NCBI GenBank assembly: GCA_035758845.1
Contig: DASTVZ010000087.1
Span: forward strand, 10,986-74,985
Direction of reading: 5' to 3'
DNA: 64,000 nt
Source of the DNA: JALZOC01 sp035758845
Lineage (GTDB): Bacteria; Acidobacteriota; Vicinamibacteria; Vicinamibacterales; 2-12-FULL-66-21
Below are positions 41,301 to 49,564 of this stretch, in pieces. A program made the translations under genes and the position numbers. The number at the start of each line of letters is the position of its first letter. Positions within the stretch are counted from its first letter, which is position 1. The notes beneath the pieces are model-generated. The model worked only from the letters and a program-made list of their open reading frames with translations. It was not told the origin of the DNA and ran no database searches.

Positions 41301-43170
41301 ACGCGCCGAGCAGGAACGTCTCGCCGACGCGGCTCTCGAATACCATTTCCTCGTCGAGTTCGCCGACGCGCGCGTGGGGGCCGCGCTCACCGACAAGGAA
41401 CACGCCGTAGAGCCCGCGATCTGGAATCGTGCCGCCGTTAATCACGGCGACACGCTTTGCTCCTTCACGCGCCGTCAACCGGTTTTTCAAGCGATCCCAC
41501 GTCAGGCGGGGCCGCAGATCGGCGAAGTCGTCGGAGGGATACCGTCCCGACAGCATGTCGAGGACGCCTTCGTAAACCGATCGGCTGAGTTCCGCAAACG
41601 GGGCCGCGCGCCGCACCAGGTTGAACAGCTCGTCGACGTCCCATTCCTCATTTGCCACAGTCGCGACCATCTGCTGCGCGAGCACATCCAGCGGATTACG
41701 AGGATAGCGGCTCGACTCGACCCGTCCTTCGTGCATGGCGCGCGTGACCGCGGCGCAGGCCACGAGATCTCCTCGGAATTTTGGAACGATGACCCCATGA
41801 CTGGCAGCGCCGATCGTGTGTCCGGCGCGTCCGATTCGCTGCATGCCGCTCGCGACCGACGGAGGAGCTTCGATCTGCACGACGAGATCGATCGCGCCCA
41901 TGTCGATCCCCAATTCGAGCGACGACGTGGCAACGAGGCCGCGAATCTGTCCCGCCTTGAGTCGGTCTTCGACTTCGATGCGCTGCGGCCGCGCCAGCGA
42001 TCCATGGTGCGATCGCACCAGTATTTCTCCAGCCAGCTCGTTCAGTGCCGACGCGAGGCGTTCTGCAATCCGGCGGCTATTGACGAAAATCAGCGTCGAT
42101 CGATGCGCGCGAACCAGTTCGAGAAGTCGCGGATGAATGGCCGACCAGATCGACGTTCGTGCCGGTCCCTGAGCCGCCGGACCGCTCGGGATCTCCACCG
42201 GCTGGCCAATCTTTGCCATGTCCTCGACCGGCACCTCGATGCGGAGTTCGAGTCGCTTCTTTTCTGAGGTGTCGACGATGGTGACGGGCCGAAATCGCGT
42301 CGCGGCGCGGTCGGCTGCAAATTCATCGTGGATGGCCTCGTCGGGATCAGCAATCCACGTCTTGCGCTTGCGGGCAAGACTGTTGGTGTCTGCATCACTT
42401 ACCGCTCGCGGGGCCCCACCCCCGCTCGCTCTCGCTCGGCGACTTCGCGCCTCGCTCGGGTCGCGGGCGCTGCGCCCTGAGCCCTGCGATCCTCCGAGAA
42501 ACCGCGCTACTTCATCCAACGGACGCTGCGTCGCAGACAACCCTATGCGCTGGATTCCTTCGCGCGTCTCATCAGTCCCATCGCTTCGCAGCGCTTCAAG
42601 CCGCTCTAGCGACAGCGCCAGATGTGCACCGCGCTTGGTGGGAACGAGCGCGTGAATCTCGTCGACGATGACGGTATCGATCGAGCGAAGCGTCCGCCGC
42701 GCGTTGGACGTGAGAAGCAGGTACAGCGATTCCGGCGTCGTAATCAGAATGTCCGCAGGCTCGCGCAGGAATCGCGCGCGCTCGATGGCGGGTGTATCAC
42801 CGGTCCGAATTGCGACCGCAGGCTGGTGGAAGGAGGCCCCTCGCGCACCCGCGCGATTGACAATGCCGGCGATCGGGGCACGCAGGTTTCGCTCGATGTC
42901 GACGGCCAGCGCTTTGAGTGGCGAGATGTACAGCACGCGGCACCGCCGCTCTTTCGGCGGGACCGGATCGAACATGACCCGATTGATGCACCAGAGAAAC
43001 GCCGTCAGCGTCTTGCCGCTGCCGGTCGGCGCAAGAATCAGCGTCGATTCGCCATTGGCGATCGCCGGCCACCCCTGCGTCTGCGGAGGTGTCGGCCGCT
43101 CGAACGAATCGCGAAACCATTCCGCGACCGCCGGCTGGAAAAGATTGAGGACATCCGGGCGCCGTCCCAC
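38374..43170 (-). CDS. lhr: Lhr-type DEAD/DEAH helicase, full-length (1598 aa)
   Basis: 1598 residues, the size of full-length Lhr (about 1500-1600), not Lhr-Core. RecA1: TQGWPAIANGESTLILAPTGSGKTLTAFLW (Walker A) and VIVDEIHALVPTKRGAHL (DEIH), then GLSATQRPLDEVARFLGG. RecA2: LIFVNSRRIAERL, GLVATSSLELGIDMGAIDLVVQ, QRIGRAGHTIG. Then winged helix, Lhr core and a large C-terminal region with further winged helices. Lhr unwinds 3'-tailed DNA and DNA:RNA hybrids in repair. Residues about 236-261 are encoded by a dispersed genomic repeat inserted in frame just after motif III. Starts at GTG 43170, with TAGAAT six bases ahead. Confidence 0.94.
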   Translation of the reverse strand: MGRRPDVLNLFQPAVAEWFRDSFERPTPPQTQGWPAIANGESTLILAPTGSGKTLTAFLWCINRVMFDPVPPKERRCRVLYISPLKALAVDIERNLRAPIAGIVNRAGARGASFHQPAVAIRTGDTPAIERARFLREPADILITTPESLYLLLTSNARRTLRSIDTVIVDEIHALVPTKRGAHLALSLERLEALRSDGTDETREGIQRIGLSATQRPLDEVARFLGGSQGSGRSARDPSEARSRRARASGGGAPRAVSDADTNSLARKRKTWIADPDEAIHDEFAADRAATRFRPVTIVDTSEKKRLELRIEVPVEDMAKIGQPVEIPSGPAAQGPARTSIWSAIHPRLLELVRAHRSTLIFVNSRRIAERLASALNELAGEILVRSHHGSLARPQRIEVEDRLKAGQIRGLVATSSLELGIDMGAIDLVVQIEAPPSVASGMQRIGRAGHTIGAASHGVIVPKFRGDLVACAAVTRAMHEGRVESSRYPRNPLDVLAQQMVATVANEEWDVDELFNLVRRAAPFAELSRSVYEGVLDMLSGRYPSDDFADLRPRLTWDRLKNRLTAREGAKRVAVINGGTIPDRGLYGVFLVGERGPHARVGELDEEMVFESRVGETFLLGASTWRIEEITHDRVLVSPAPGEPGKMPFWKADAAGRPLELGRHIGELVRTLRHMPASAAVQRLVQHHDLDNQAAENLVRYLADQASAAGVVPDDRTILIERCRDELGDWRICVLTPFGGRIHAPWAMAAVERARAETGIDVETMWTDDGFVVRFPETEAPPDPNLMIPASDEVEALVIRQLGATALFAAKFREAAARALLLPKRRPGGRSPLWQQRKRAADLLAVAAQYGSFPMILEAYRECLRDVFDMPSLVETLRRIERREIRTATVDSAMPSPFAAALLFGYVANYIYDGDAPLAERRAQALAIDQSQLRELLGEVELRELLDADAIAAVERQLQYLDEGQQARSIDGIHDLLLRLGDLTEAEVAARSRVDAKDALAELLRARRAIKVNIAAQPRMIPVEYAGRYRDALGVPLPVGLPESLIAPAPNATQDLARRYARTHAPFTTQEFADRYALGRAMAESILKTLAKSGRLIEGEFRPGGTAREWCDPEVLQSIRRRSLARLRKDVEPVDPAVFGRLLTSWQGVSRPRLGLDALLDAIENLQGAPLPASILESEILSARVRGYNAADLDALTAAGEVTWCGIEPLGDRDGRLALFLTDHMSRLWRPPAPQAPARPRRSAAKAGTPTVSELSPRERSILSYLESEGASFFAPIHEAAGGGYPGETVDALWDLVWNGLLTNDTFHALRAFTRPPEKRPRKPARRTNFRSRRIGPPSSEGRWSLTADRVTSEVSPTEWSTATAQQLLSRYGVVTREVAGAEGIEGGFSAVYDVLKAMEDAGRIRRGYFVAGVGAMQFALPAALELMRSFKNPSDDPDSVVLSATDPANPYGTMLKWPALNTAEASAVRAPTRTVGAIVILVDGALAGYVARGGRQLLTFVPEDEPARTTMSRALAMRLGAIARGEDGRGGLLVSEINGIPASEHPLAPFLIEAGFNPSALGFQMRKTVGSAAGFAPHAPALAIAQSSGTQDDEDA
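42388..42464 (-). repeat. Dispersed GC-rich repeat, copy 5, in frame inside lhr
   Basis: The reverse complement matches 2772-2848 over 77 bases with about seven differences. It is translated as an Arg/Ser/Gly/Ala-rich stretch (SEARSRRARASGGGAPRA) between the two helicase lobes, without breaking the frame. Confidence 0.8.
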
Positions 43171-43176
43171 TCGACT

Positions 43177-43182
43177 ATTCTA
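43177..43182 (-). promoter_or_regulatory. Putative -10 element of lhr, leaderless configuration
   Basis: On the minus strand TAGAAT is followed by six bases and then the GTG start, so transcription would begin at or next to the start codon. No good -35 sequence or Shine-Dalgarno is visible. Confidence 0.4.
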
Positions 43183-43333
43183 TTTACTTGTTTGACCACT
43201 GGCAGTTAACCGGGCACAATGGAGGGCGCTACAGTTGCCGAGGTGGCGTAAGCTGCGTCGGTGTTTGTCGATCACGACTCTGTTGACACCGGAAACGTGT
43301 GACGCGGGGGAGTCAGGAAGCCAAGACTAATTT

Positions 43334-43591
43334 ATGGGTGATTCCGGAGAAGGCCTCGTCGACGCAGAAGCGCGGATCCAGGAACAGATCGAGGAACGGG
43401 AAGCCGAGCGGCGGCGCCGCGCCGGCGCGGGGCCGAAAATCGATCCTGAAAAGGTCCGCGAACTCGAATCGCTCCGCCTGGCGAAATCCAATCTCGAGCA
43501 GCAGGCGGAAACGACCGAGCATCCCGTACGCAAGCAGCAGATCAAGCTCGCCATCGCAGAAATCGACAAGCGGCTCGCTGCCTATCAATGA
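43334..43591 (+). CDS. Small charged coiled-coil protein, unknown
   Basis: 85 residues, no Cys, almost entirely helical and charged: EARIQEQIEEREAERRRR, KIDPEKVRELESLRLAKSNLEQQ and KQQIKLAIAEIDKRLAAYQ have heptad patterns. A distant GGAAG lies 12-15 bases before the ATG. It stands alone between lhr (divergent) and ftsH (convergent). I do not recognise a family. The strong coding character (Glu/Lys/Arg helices, clean stop followed by an inverted repeat) makes it likely real. Confidence 0.6.
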   Translation: MGDSGEGLVDAEARIQEQIEEREAERRRRAGAGPKIDPEKVRELESLRLAKSNLEQQAETTEHPVRKQQIKLAIAEIDKRLAAYQ

Positions 43592-43595
43592 ATCG

Positions 43596-43665
43596 CTGAT
43601 TGCTGAATTCTGATTGCTGATTGATCGTTCGCGTCAATCAGCAATCGAAAATCAGTATTTTCAGC
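43596..43665. repeat. CAATCAGCAATC inverted repeat; likely bidirectional terminator
   Basis: GATTGCTGATTGA (43612-43624) pairs perfectly with TCAATCAGCAATC (43634-43646) across a 9-base loop; further CTGATTGCTGAATT and AAAATCAG copies flank it. It separates the convergent small coiled-coil gene and ftsH. Same repeat words as at 28280-28362, 52699-52779 and, more diverged, 59474-59528. Confidence 0.8.
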
Positions 43666-43667
43666 CA

Positions 43668-45461
43668 TCAGCGCTGCGCGCCTGCGTTCTCCAGCAGCGC
43701 CTTGATTTCGTCCGCTTCGAGCGATTCCTGCTCGAGCAGTGCTTCGGCGAGCGCGCGCATTGACGGCTGATTCCTTTCGATGATCCACTTCGCGTGATCG
43801 TAAGCGTTCATCACGATCTTGCGAATCTCGTCGTCAACGCGCTGAGCCGTCGCTTCGCTCACGGTGTGTGGACGATCCGACTGGAACGCGTTCCCGGGCT
43901 TGCGATACGCCAGCGGACCGAGATCGGACATGCCCCACTCGCACACCATGTGCTGCGCGATATCGGTGGCACGCTCGATGTCGTTCGACGCCCCGCTCGT
44001 CATGTGATTCATGAAGAGTTCTTCCGCGACGCGTCCACCCATTAACACCGCCACCTGAGTTTCGAGATACCCCTTGGTGTAGGTGTGTCGATCGGCCTCC
44101 GGCAGCTGCATCGTGACGCCCATGGCTCGGCCGCGCGGGATGATGGTGACTTTGTGCAACGGATCGGCATTCGGCAGAAGCGCCGCGACCACCGCATGGC
44201 CGGCCTCGTGATACGCGCAGTTGACACGATCCAGTTCGCTCAGCGCCACCGATCGCCGTTCGACGCCCATCAGCACTTTGTCGCGCGCTTCGGAAAGATC
44301 CGCGTCCGTCACCCGATCGCGACCGGCACGGGCGGCGAAGAGCGCGGCTTCGTTGACGACATTGGCCAGGTCTGCGCCGGAGAAGCCCGGCGTTCCCCGC
44401 GCGATGGAACGAAGATTGACGGCCGAATCGATCGTCACTCGCCGGGCGTGGACCCGAAGGATCGCTTCGCGCCCCTTCAAATCGGGATTCCCCACCGTTA
44501 CTTGGCGATCGAACCGCCCAGGACGGAGCAGCGCGGGATCGAGGATGTCCTGCCGGTTGGTCGCAGCAATGACGACGATGCCGAGATGTGTTTCGAAACC
44601 GTCCATTTCGACCAGCAGTTGGTTCAGTGTCTGTTCGCGTTCCTCGTGGCTGAGCGAATTGCCGCCGCGGCTGCGGCCGACCGCGTCGAGCTCGTCGATG
44701 AAGACGATGCATGACTTATGACGGCGGGCATCGCGGAACAGGCGCCGAACGCGCGCCGCGCCAACGCCCGCATACATCTCGACAAAGTCGGAACCGCTTG
44801 CGAACAGGAACGGCACGCCCGCTTCACCGGCGATCGATCGTGCGAGAAGCGTCTTGCCGGTGCCCGGAGGCCCGACGAGAAGGACGCCCTTGGGAATACG
44901 GCCGCCGATTGACGAGAACCGATCCGGATGGCGGAGGAAATCGACGACCTCCTTCACTTCATCCTTCGCCTCGTCGACGCCTGCGACGTCCTGAAATGTG
45001 ATCACCGTGTCGCCGCGCTCGGCCACCCGCGTCCTGCCCGAGTTTGGAATTCGACCGGCCGTCGTCCGATACACTGTGAAACCGATCAGCGCAAAGAATG
45101 CGGCCACCGTCAGGATCATTCCGTAGCTGAGTGCCTGCGGATCGGGAAGCGGGTTGACCTCGACGCGCACGTTGCGCTTGACCAGGTCGTTGATGAACGA
45201 CGAGTTGGCGGAAAGAAACTCTGCCGGAGCGACGGTCTGCGCTGTCTTGCCGTCGCGGAACGTCACCAGGATATCGCGCTCAGCGAAGGTCACCCTTGCG
45301 ACGGCGCCGCGGTCGACCTGCTGCAGGAATTCAGATAGCGCGATAGGAGCCGGCTGCGGCGCGCTCTTGAAATAGATGGTCGCCGGCACTGCGCAAAGCG
45401 CGAGGATGGCGACAATCGCCACGACCAGGTAACGAGGACGACGGAAGCGCGGTGGCAACAC
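43668..45461 (-). CDS. ftsH: ATP-dependent zinc metalloprotease FtsH
   Basis: 597 residues from GTG. Two N-terminal TMs (about 11-30 and 113-130) bracket a short periplasmic domain. AAA+ module: VLLVGPPGTGKTLLARS (Walker A), CIVFIDELDAVGR (Walker B), pore motif F-V-E-M-Y within SGSDFVEMYAGVGA, second region of homology ATNRQDILDPALLRPGRFDR. Zinc protease: AYHEAGHAVVAAL (HEAGH) with the third ligand Asp in SGASNDIERAT. It degrades membrane and short-lived cytoplasmic proteins. The gene stands alone; 214 bases to the divergent lipid-synthesis gene. Confidence 0.97.
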   Translation of the reverse strand: MLPPRFRRPRYLVVAIVAILALCAVPATIYFKSAPQPAPIALSEFLQQVDRGAVARVTFAERDILVTFRDGKTAQTVAPAEFLSANSSFINDLVKRNVRVEVNPLPDPQALSYGMILTVAAFFALIGFTVYRTTAGRIPNSGRTRVAERGDTVITFQDVAGVDEAKDEVKEVVDFLRHPDRFSSIGGRIPKGVLLVGPPGTGKTLLARSIAGEAGVPFLFASGSDFVEMYAGVGAARVRRLFRDARRHKSCIVFIDELDAVGRSRGGNSLSHEEREQTLNQLLVEMDGFETHLGIVVIAATNRQDILDPALLRPGRFDRQVTVGNPDLKGREAILRVHARRVTIDSAVNLRSIARGTPGFSGADLANVVNEAALFAARAGRDRVTDADLSEARDKVLMGVERRSVALSELDRVNCAYHEAGHAVVAALLPNADPLHKVTIIPRGRAMGVTMQLPEADRHTYTKGYLETQVAVLMGGRVAEELFMNHMTSGASNDIERATDIAQHMVCEWGMSDLGPLAYRKPGNAFQSDRPHTVSEATAQRVDDEIRKIVMNAYDHAKWIIERNQPSMRALAEALLEQESLEADEIKALLENAGAQR

Positions 45462-45675
45462 GGGTTACATCCGTTTCGCGAAGTGCGGCCGAACCATTCG
45501 AGCAGAAGCGAATCGAACGGCAGCATGCGCCGACGCGATTGCTTCACCCGGATGCCAGCCGGCAGACTGAGTGCTGAAAAAGAAACACTCCGCTGGGGAA
45601 TGGAATGTGCCCACATTTTACACCGCCATATCCGCGAAGTAAACGAGCGATCGTCGGACTCGTGCGCGGAATTGC

Positions 45676-46407
45676 ATGACACCTCAGCCGCAGACAGCTC
45701 ATCCGCAGCCGCGCGGGTCACGTGCATTCGCGTGGGTCGTGCATGGCTACACAGCGTCGGGCGCAGTCCTCGCGTTTGCGATGACGATCGCGGTCATCAA
45801 CGGGCGATATCGGCTTGCATTTCTGTTGATGGTGGTCGCGACTGTCATCGACTGTACTGACGGAGTGTTGGCAAGACTGGCACGCGTCAAGCAAGCGACG
45901 CCGGCGTTTGATGGTGCCCGGCTCGACGATATTGTCGACTACCTCACATTCGTGTTTGTGCCGGCATTGCTCCTTTTTCAGGCCGCCCTGCTGCCCTCCG
46001 GGTGGGACGGGGTTGTTGTGGCCGCGATGCTGCTGAGCAGCGCCTACGGGTTCTCGGCGGCCGATGCCAAAACGGATGATCACTTCTTTACAGGATTTCC
46101 GTCTTACTGGAATATCGCGGCCCTGTATCTGTTTGCGGCCCGTCTGACGCCGACTGTGAACGGCATACTGCTGCTCGTGCTCAGTGTGATGGTGTTCGTA
46201 CGGATTCGATATATCTACCCGTCGCGAACCCCGGTCTTGCGCGGCCTGACCATTGCACTGGGCTTGATCTGGGGCGTCTTTGTCCTCCAGATGGTTTTCA
46301 TGCTGCCTGATGTGCCGCGGCCGCTCTTATTGGCTTCACTGTTCTTTCCGCTCTACTACCTCGTACTCTCGCTCGTGCTGAACGGACGACGGGTCCGCCG
46401 GCCGTGA
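45676..46407 (+). CDS. CDP-alcohol phosphatidyltransferase, probable phosphatidylcholine synthase
   Basis: 243 residues, about eight helices. AFAWVVHGYTASGAVLAF at the start, then DCTDGVLARLARVKQATPAFDGARLDDIVDYLTFVFVP, holding the CDP-alcohol phosphatidyltransferase Asp set (DxxDG..AR....G...D...D) with the extended spacing seen in phosphatidylcholine synthase (Pcs), and the FPSYWNIAALYLF segment typical of Pcs. Pcs condenses CDP-diacylglycerol with choline. Choline import or betaine genes are not nearby, so the alcohol could differ. Its TGA overlaps the GTG of the following PBP gene by four bases: membrane lipid and wall synthesis are coupled in one transcript. Confidence 0.82.
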   Translation: MTPQPQTAHPQPRGSRAFAWVVHGYTASGAVLAFAMTIAVINGRYRLAFLLMVVATVIDCTDGVLARLARVKQATPAFDGARLDDIVDYLTFVFVPALLLFQAALLPSGWDGVVVAAMLLSSAYGFSAADAKTDDHFFTGFPSYWNIAALYLFAARLTPTVNGILLLVLSVMVFVRIRYIYPSRTPVLRGLTIALGLIWGVFVLQMVFMLPDVPRPLLLASLFFPLYYLVLSLVLNGRRVRRP

Positions 46408-48410
46408 AGCTTCCCCGCATCACCCGCGATCGGGTCGCAGGGGCGATCTTCGCCACGCTGGTTGTGCTCACCGTGATCTCGGCGACGTGGACGCTGCGAC
46501 AGGCGTGGGGTGTGTACAAGCTACGGCGCGGCGTCGGTGACACCTGGTTTCTCGCCGCCGATGGTCGCCGCTGGTTCCGTATGGACGAGCGCCAGCAGGA
46601 TGTTCCCCTGGCGGACATTCCGCTTGATCTCCAGCACGCGTTCGTGGCGGTCGAGGATCACCGCTTTTTCCGGCACATGGGGATCGATCCGATCGCGCTC
46701 GGCCGGGCGATCTACCGCGACGTGCGCTCGGGAGGCATGGTCGAAGGTGGCAGCACGCTGACGCAGCAGCTCGCGCGCACGTTGTTCCTGTCGAATCAGA
46801 AATCCTACGGACGCAAGGTTCGCGAGGCGGCGCTGGCGTTGATGATCGATTCAGCGCTGTCGAAGGAGCAGATTCTCGAGCTGTATCTCAATCGCATCTA
46901 TCTCAGCGGCGGTGTTTACGGTGTCGAGACGATGTCGAAGCACCTGTTCAACCGGCGGGCGAAGACATTGAACCTCGCGGAGTGTGCTTTGATTGCCGGC
47001 CTCGCGCGCGCCCCGTCGTCGCTCTCGCCATGGACGAATCTGGATGGGGCGCTCGAGCGCAGCCACGTCGTGTTGACGCGGATGCGAGAGGAAGGATTCA
47101 TCAACGACGCGCAGGAGCGCACGGCACGCGCGACGCGCATCCGCATCGCGCCATATCCAGGTCCCACCGATCCTCGGGGCGGTTACGCCAAGGAATTTCT
47201 GCGGCAGCAGTTTCGCGACGAGTTCGGCGGCGATCACCCGCCCGACTGGGAAGTGCGAACGACGTTCGTGCCGGAACTGCAGGACATCGCGGAGCGCTCC
47301 GTCGCCGACGTGCTACGCCGGTTCAACCAGCCCGAGCTCCAAGCCGCGCTGGTTGCCATCGATCCGCAGACCGGCGACATCCTGGCTCTGGTCGGCGGTC
47401 GCGACTTTCGTCTCTCGCAGTTCAATCGGGCGGTTCGCAGCCGGCGACAGCCGGGATCGGCGTTCAAGCCGTTCCTGTTCGCTGTGGCACTCGACCACGG
47501 CTACACGCCAGTTACTGTCCTCGACGGGCTGACCAACATCCAGCCGCAGGGTCCCGACGAATGGGCACCGCGGAACTCCAACGACGACATTGCTGACGCG
47601 CTGACGCTCCGCGCCGCGTTGATCGAATCGAACAATCGCGCGGCCACGTCGCTGCAGCAGCGAGTGGGATCGCGTCCGGTGCTGCGTCTGGCAGCGACAG
47701 CGGGCATGCGCGATCTGCCGGACGTGCCGTCGCTTTCGCTTGGAACCGGCGAGGTCACCCCCCTCGATCTCACTGCCGCCTTCGCGATGTTTCCGAACGG
47801 CGGGTTCGCGGTCAGGCCGAGAGGCATGATTCGCGTCATCGATGCTGACGGCACGGCGGTGTATGACAACCCGGCGCGAACCGAGCGCGTCATTTCGCCG
47901 GAGAGCGCGTTTCAGATGGTCTCGATGCTCGAGGACGTGATGGATCGCGGCACCGCGTCGGCGGCTCGCGGATGGGGCATCCGATTTCCATCGGGCGGCA
48001 AGACAGGCACCACCGATGACTTCAAAGATGCGTGGTTCGTCGGCTTTTCGTCGTCCCTGGTCGTTGGCGTCTGGGTTGGGTTCGATCAACCGAAGACCAT
48101 CGCGCGCGAGGGGTATGGCTCGCGTTTCGCCCTGCCGATCTGGACCGATTTCATGCGCCGATCGGTGCAGCGCCGGCCGGCGCGGGATTTCGAGGTCCCC
48201 GAGGGTCTGCACGGCGAGCAACTGTGCAATGTGTCGTACCTGCGACCCGTCGAAGAGTGTCCGACCTACATCGAGTACTTCAAGGAAAACGACGATGTGC
48301 CGTCACGGTTGTGCCCGGTTCATCGCGGGACCGTGAAGCAGCGTGTGAGGCGAGCGGTTGAAGGAATACTCTCCGGGATCGGGCGAAAGCTGAAGGGCAT
48401 ATTCCGATGA
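46404..48410 (+). CDS. Class A penicillin-binding protein, PBP1-type (second copy)
   Basis: 668 residues from GTG, one N-terminal TM. GT51: VEDHRFFRHMGIDPIALG with the catalytic Glu, EGGSTLTQQLARTLFLSNQ, YLSGGVYGVETMSKHLF. Transpeptidase: GSAFKPFLFAVAL (SxxK), ESNNRAA (SxN), GKTGTTDDFKDAWFVG (KTG). A short C-terminal tail has two Cys (EQLCN, EECPTY) and a basic end (KQRVRRAV...GRKLKGIFR). About as similar in order to the PBP at 34222 as paralogues are, but with a separate genomic setting: GTGA overlap with the phosphatidylcholine-synthase-like gene. Confidence 0.94.
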   Translation: MKLPRITRDRVAGAIFATLVVLTVISATWTLRQAWGVYKLRRGVGDTWFLAADGRRWFRMDERQQDVPLADIPLDLQHAFVAVEDHRFFRHMGIDPIALGRAIYRDVRSGGMVEGGSTLTQQLARTLFLSNQKSYGRKVREAALALMIDSALSKEQILELYLNRIYLSGGVYGVETMSKHLFNRRAKTLNLAECALIAGLARAPSSLSPWTNLDGALERSHVVLTRMREEGFINDAQERTARATRIRIAPYPGPTDPRGGYAKEFLRQQFRDEFGGDHPPDWEVRTTFVPELQDIAERSVADVLRRFNQPELQAALVAIDPQTGDILALVGGRDFRLSQFNRAVRSRRQPGSAFKPFLFAVALDHGYTPVTVLDGLTNIQPQGPDEWAPRNSNDDIADALTLRAALIESNNRAATSLQQRVGSRPVLRLAATAGMRDLPDVPSLSLGTGEVTPLDLTAAFAMFPNGGFAVRPRGMIRVIDADGTAVYDNPARTERVISPESAFQMVSMLEDVMDRGTASAARGWGIRFPSGGKTGTTDDFKDAWFVGFSSSLVVGVWVGFDQPKTIAREGYGSRFALPIWTDFMRRSVQRRPARDFEVPEGLHGEQLCNVSYLRPVEECPTYIEYFKENDDVPSRLCPVHRGTVKQRVRRAVEGILSGIGRKLKGIFR

Positions 48411-48453
48411 TTCCTTGACAGGATCACGAGTCTGTTTATAGCGTTCAAGGATT

Positions 48454-49536
48454 ATGAACGCTCCTCTTCGCATTCCTGAAAAAGGCTCGCTCGATTTTCT
48501 TGCCCTTGGCGCGCTGGTCCATCGGCTCGACCCGGGCGTCGTCCCGTTTCGCAGAGCCACGATGTGCGCGATTCATGTCAGTGGTGGCGAGTTCAACACC
48601 GCGGCAAACCTTGCCGACTGTTTCGGCCTTCGAACCGGCGTCGCCTCTGCGATGGTTGAATATCCTATCGGCGAACTGATCGCGCGCCAGGTGCGCTCGA
48701 TGGGGGTGACCCCCTTCTACAAGATGTTCAAACATGACGGCGCGTGGGGGCCGAACATGGCGGCGGTCTACAGCGACCGCGGCCACGGCGTGCGGGCGCC
48801 GATCGTCTTCTACAACCGCAGCAACGAGGCGGCTGCGCGGCTCAAGCCTGGCGATTTCGACTGGGACACGATCTTCGGAGCGGGCGTGCGTTGGTTTCAT
48901 AGCGGCGGCATCTTTGCGTCGCTGTCGGAGACGACCTCGGACTTGATCATCGAAGCGATGGAAGCGGCGCACAAGCATGGCGCGATTGTTTCGTTCGATC
49001 TCAATTACCGGGAGAAGCTGTGGAGCGCTTCCGGCGGCGCGAAACGGGCCATGTCCGTCCTCGGACGCGTCGTCCAGCACGTCGACGTCCTCGTCGGCAA
49101 CGAGGAAGATCTGCAGAAGGGACTCGGCATAGCCGGACCTGAGGTCGCGGCGACATCGGCGCTGGATCCCAGCACGTTCGTAGGAATGATCGACCGGACT
49201 CTCGAGAAGTTTCCGCAGCTCAAAATCGTGGCCACCACGCTCCGCGAGGTGCACTCGACGAGCCGGCACCGGTGGAGCGCCGTCGCGTGGATGAATGGCG
49301 ACACCTTCGTGGCGCCAACATGCGATATCGACGTCTACGATCGCGTTGGCGGCGGCGACGGCTTCGCTTCCGGGCTGGTGTATGGACTGCTGAGCGGAGA
49401 AACGCCCGAAGACTCGGTGAAACTCGGCTGGGCGCATGGCGCGCTCATCGCCACCTTCCCCGGTGATACCACCATGGCGACCGCCGACCAGGTGCGATCG
49501 TTTGCGAAGGGAGGATCGGCGCGGATTCAGCGGTAG
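48454..49536 (+). CDS. PfkB-family sugar kinase, 2-keto-3-deoxygluconate kinase-like
   Basis: 360 residues. PfkB features: SGGEFNTAANLADCFGLRTG near the N-terminus, the central SFDLNYREKLW and VLVGNEEDL (typical of KdgK-type kinases), and the C-terminal DVYDRVGGGDGFASGLVYGLL, with the anion-hole GGGD and catalytic Asp. SFDLNYR is shared by 2-keto-3-deoxygluconate kinases and related enzymes, which feed sugar acids to the Entner-Doudoroff route. No aldolase (kdgA) sits next to it. Stands alone after the PBP gene (43-base gap). Substrate is inference. Confidence 0.88.
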   Translation: MNAPLRIPEKGSLDFLALGALVHRLDPGVVPFRRATMCAIHVSGGEFNTAANLADCFGLRTGVASAMVEYPIGELIARQVRSMGVTPFYKMFKHDGAWGPNMAAVYSDRGHGVRAPIVFYNRSNEAAARLKPGDFDWDTIFGAGVRWFHSGGIFASLSETTSDLIIEAMEAAHKHGAIVSFDLNYREKLWSASGGAKRAMSVLGRVVQHVDVLVGNEEDLQKGLGIAGPEVAATSALDPSTFVGMIDRTLEKFPQLKIVATTLREVHSTSRHRWSAVAWMNGDTFVAPTCDIDVYDRVGGGDGFASGLVYGLLSGETPEDSVKLGWAHGALIATFPGDTTMATADQVRSFAKGGSARIQR

Positions 49537-49564
49537 CGTCTCCGAACCTATCATTGCGTGTCCG

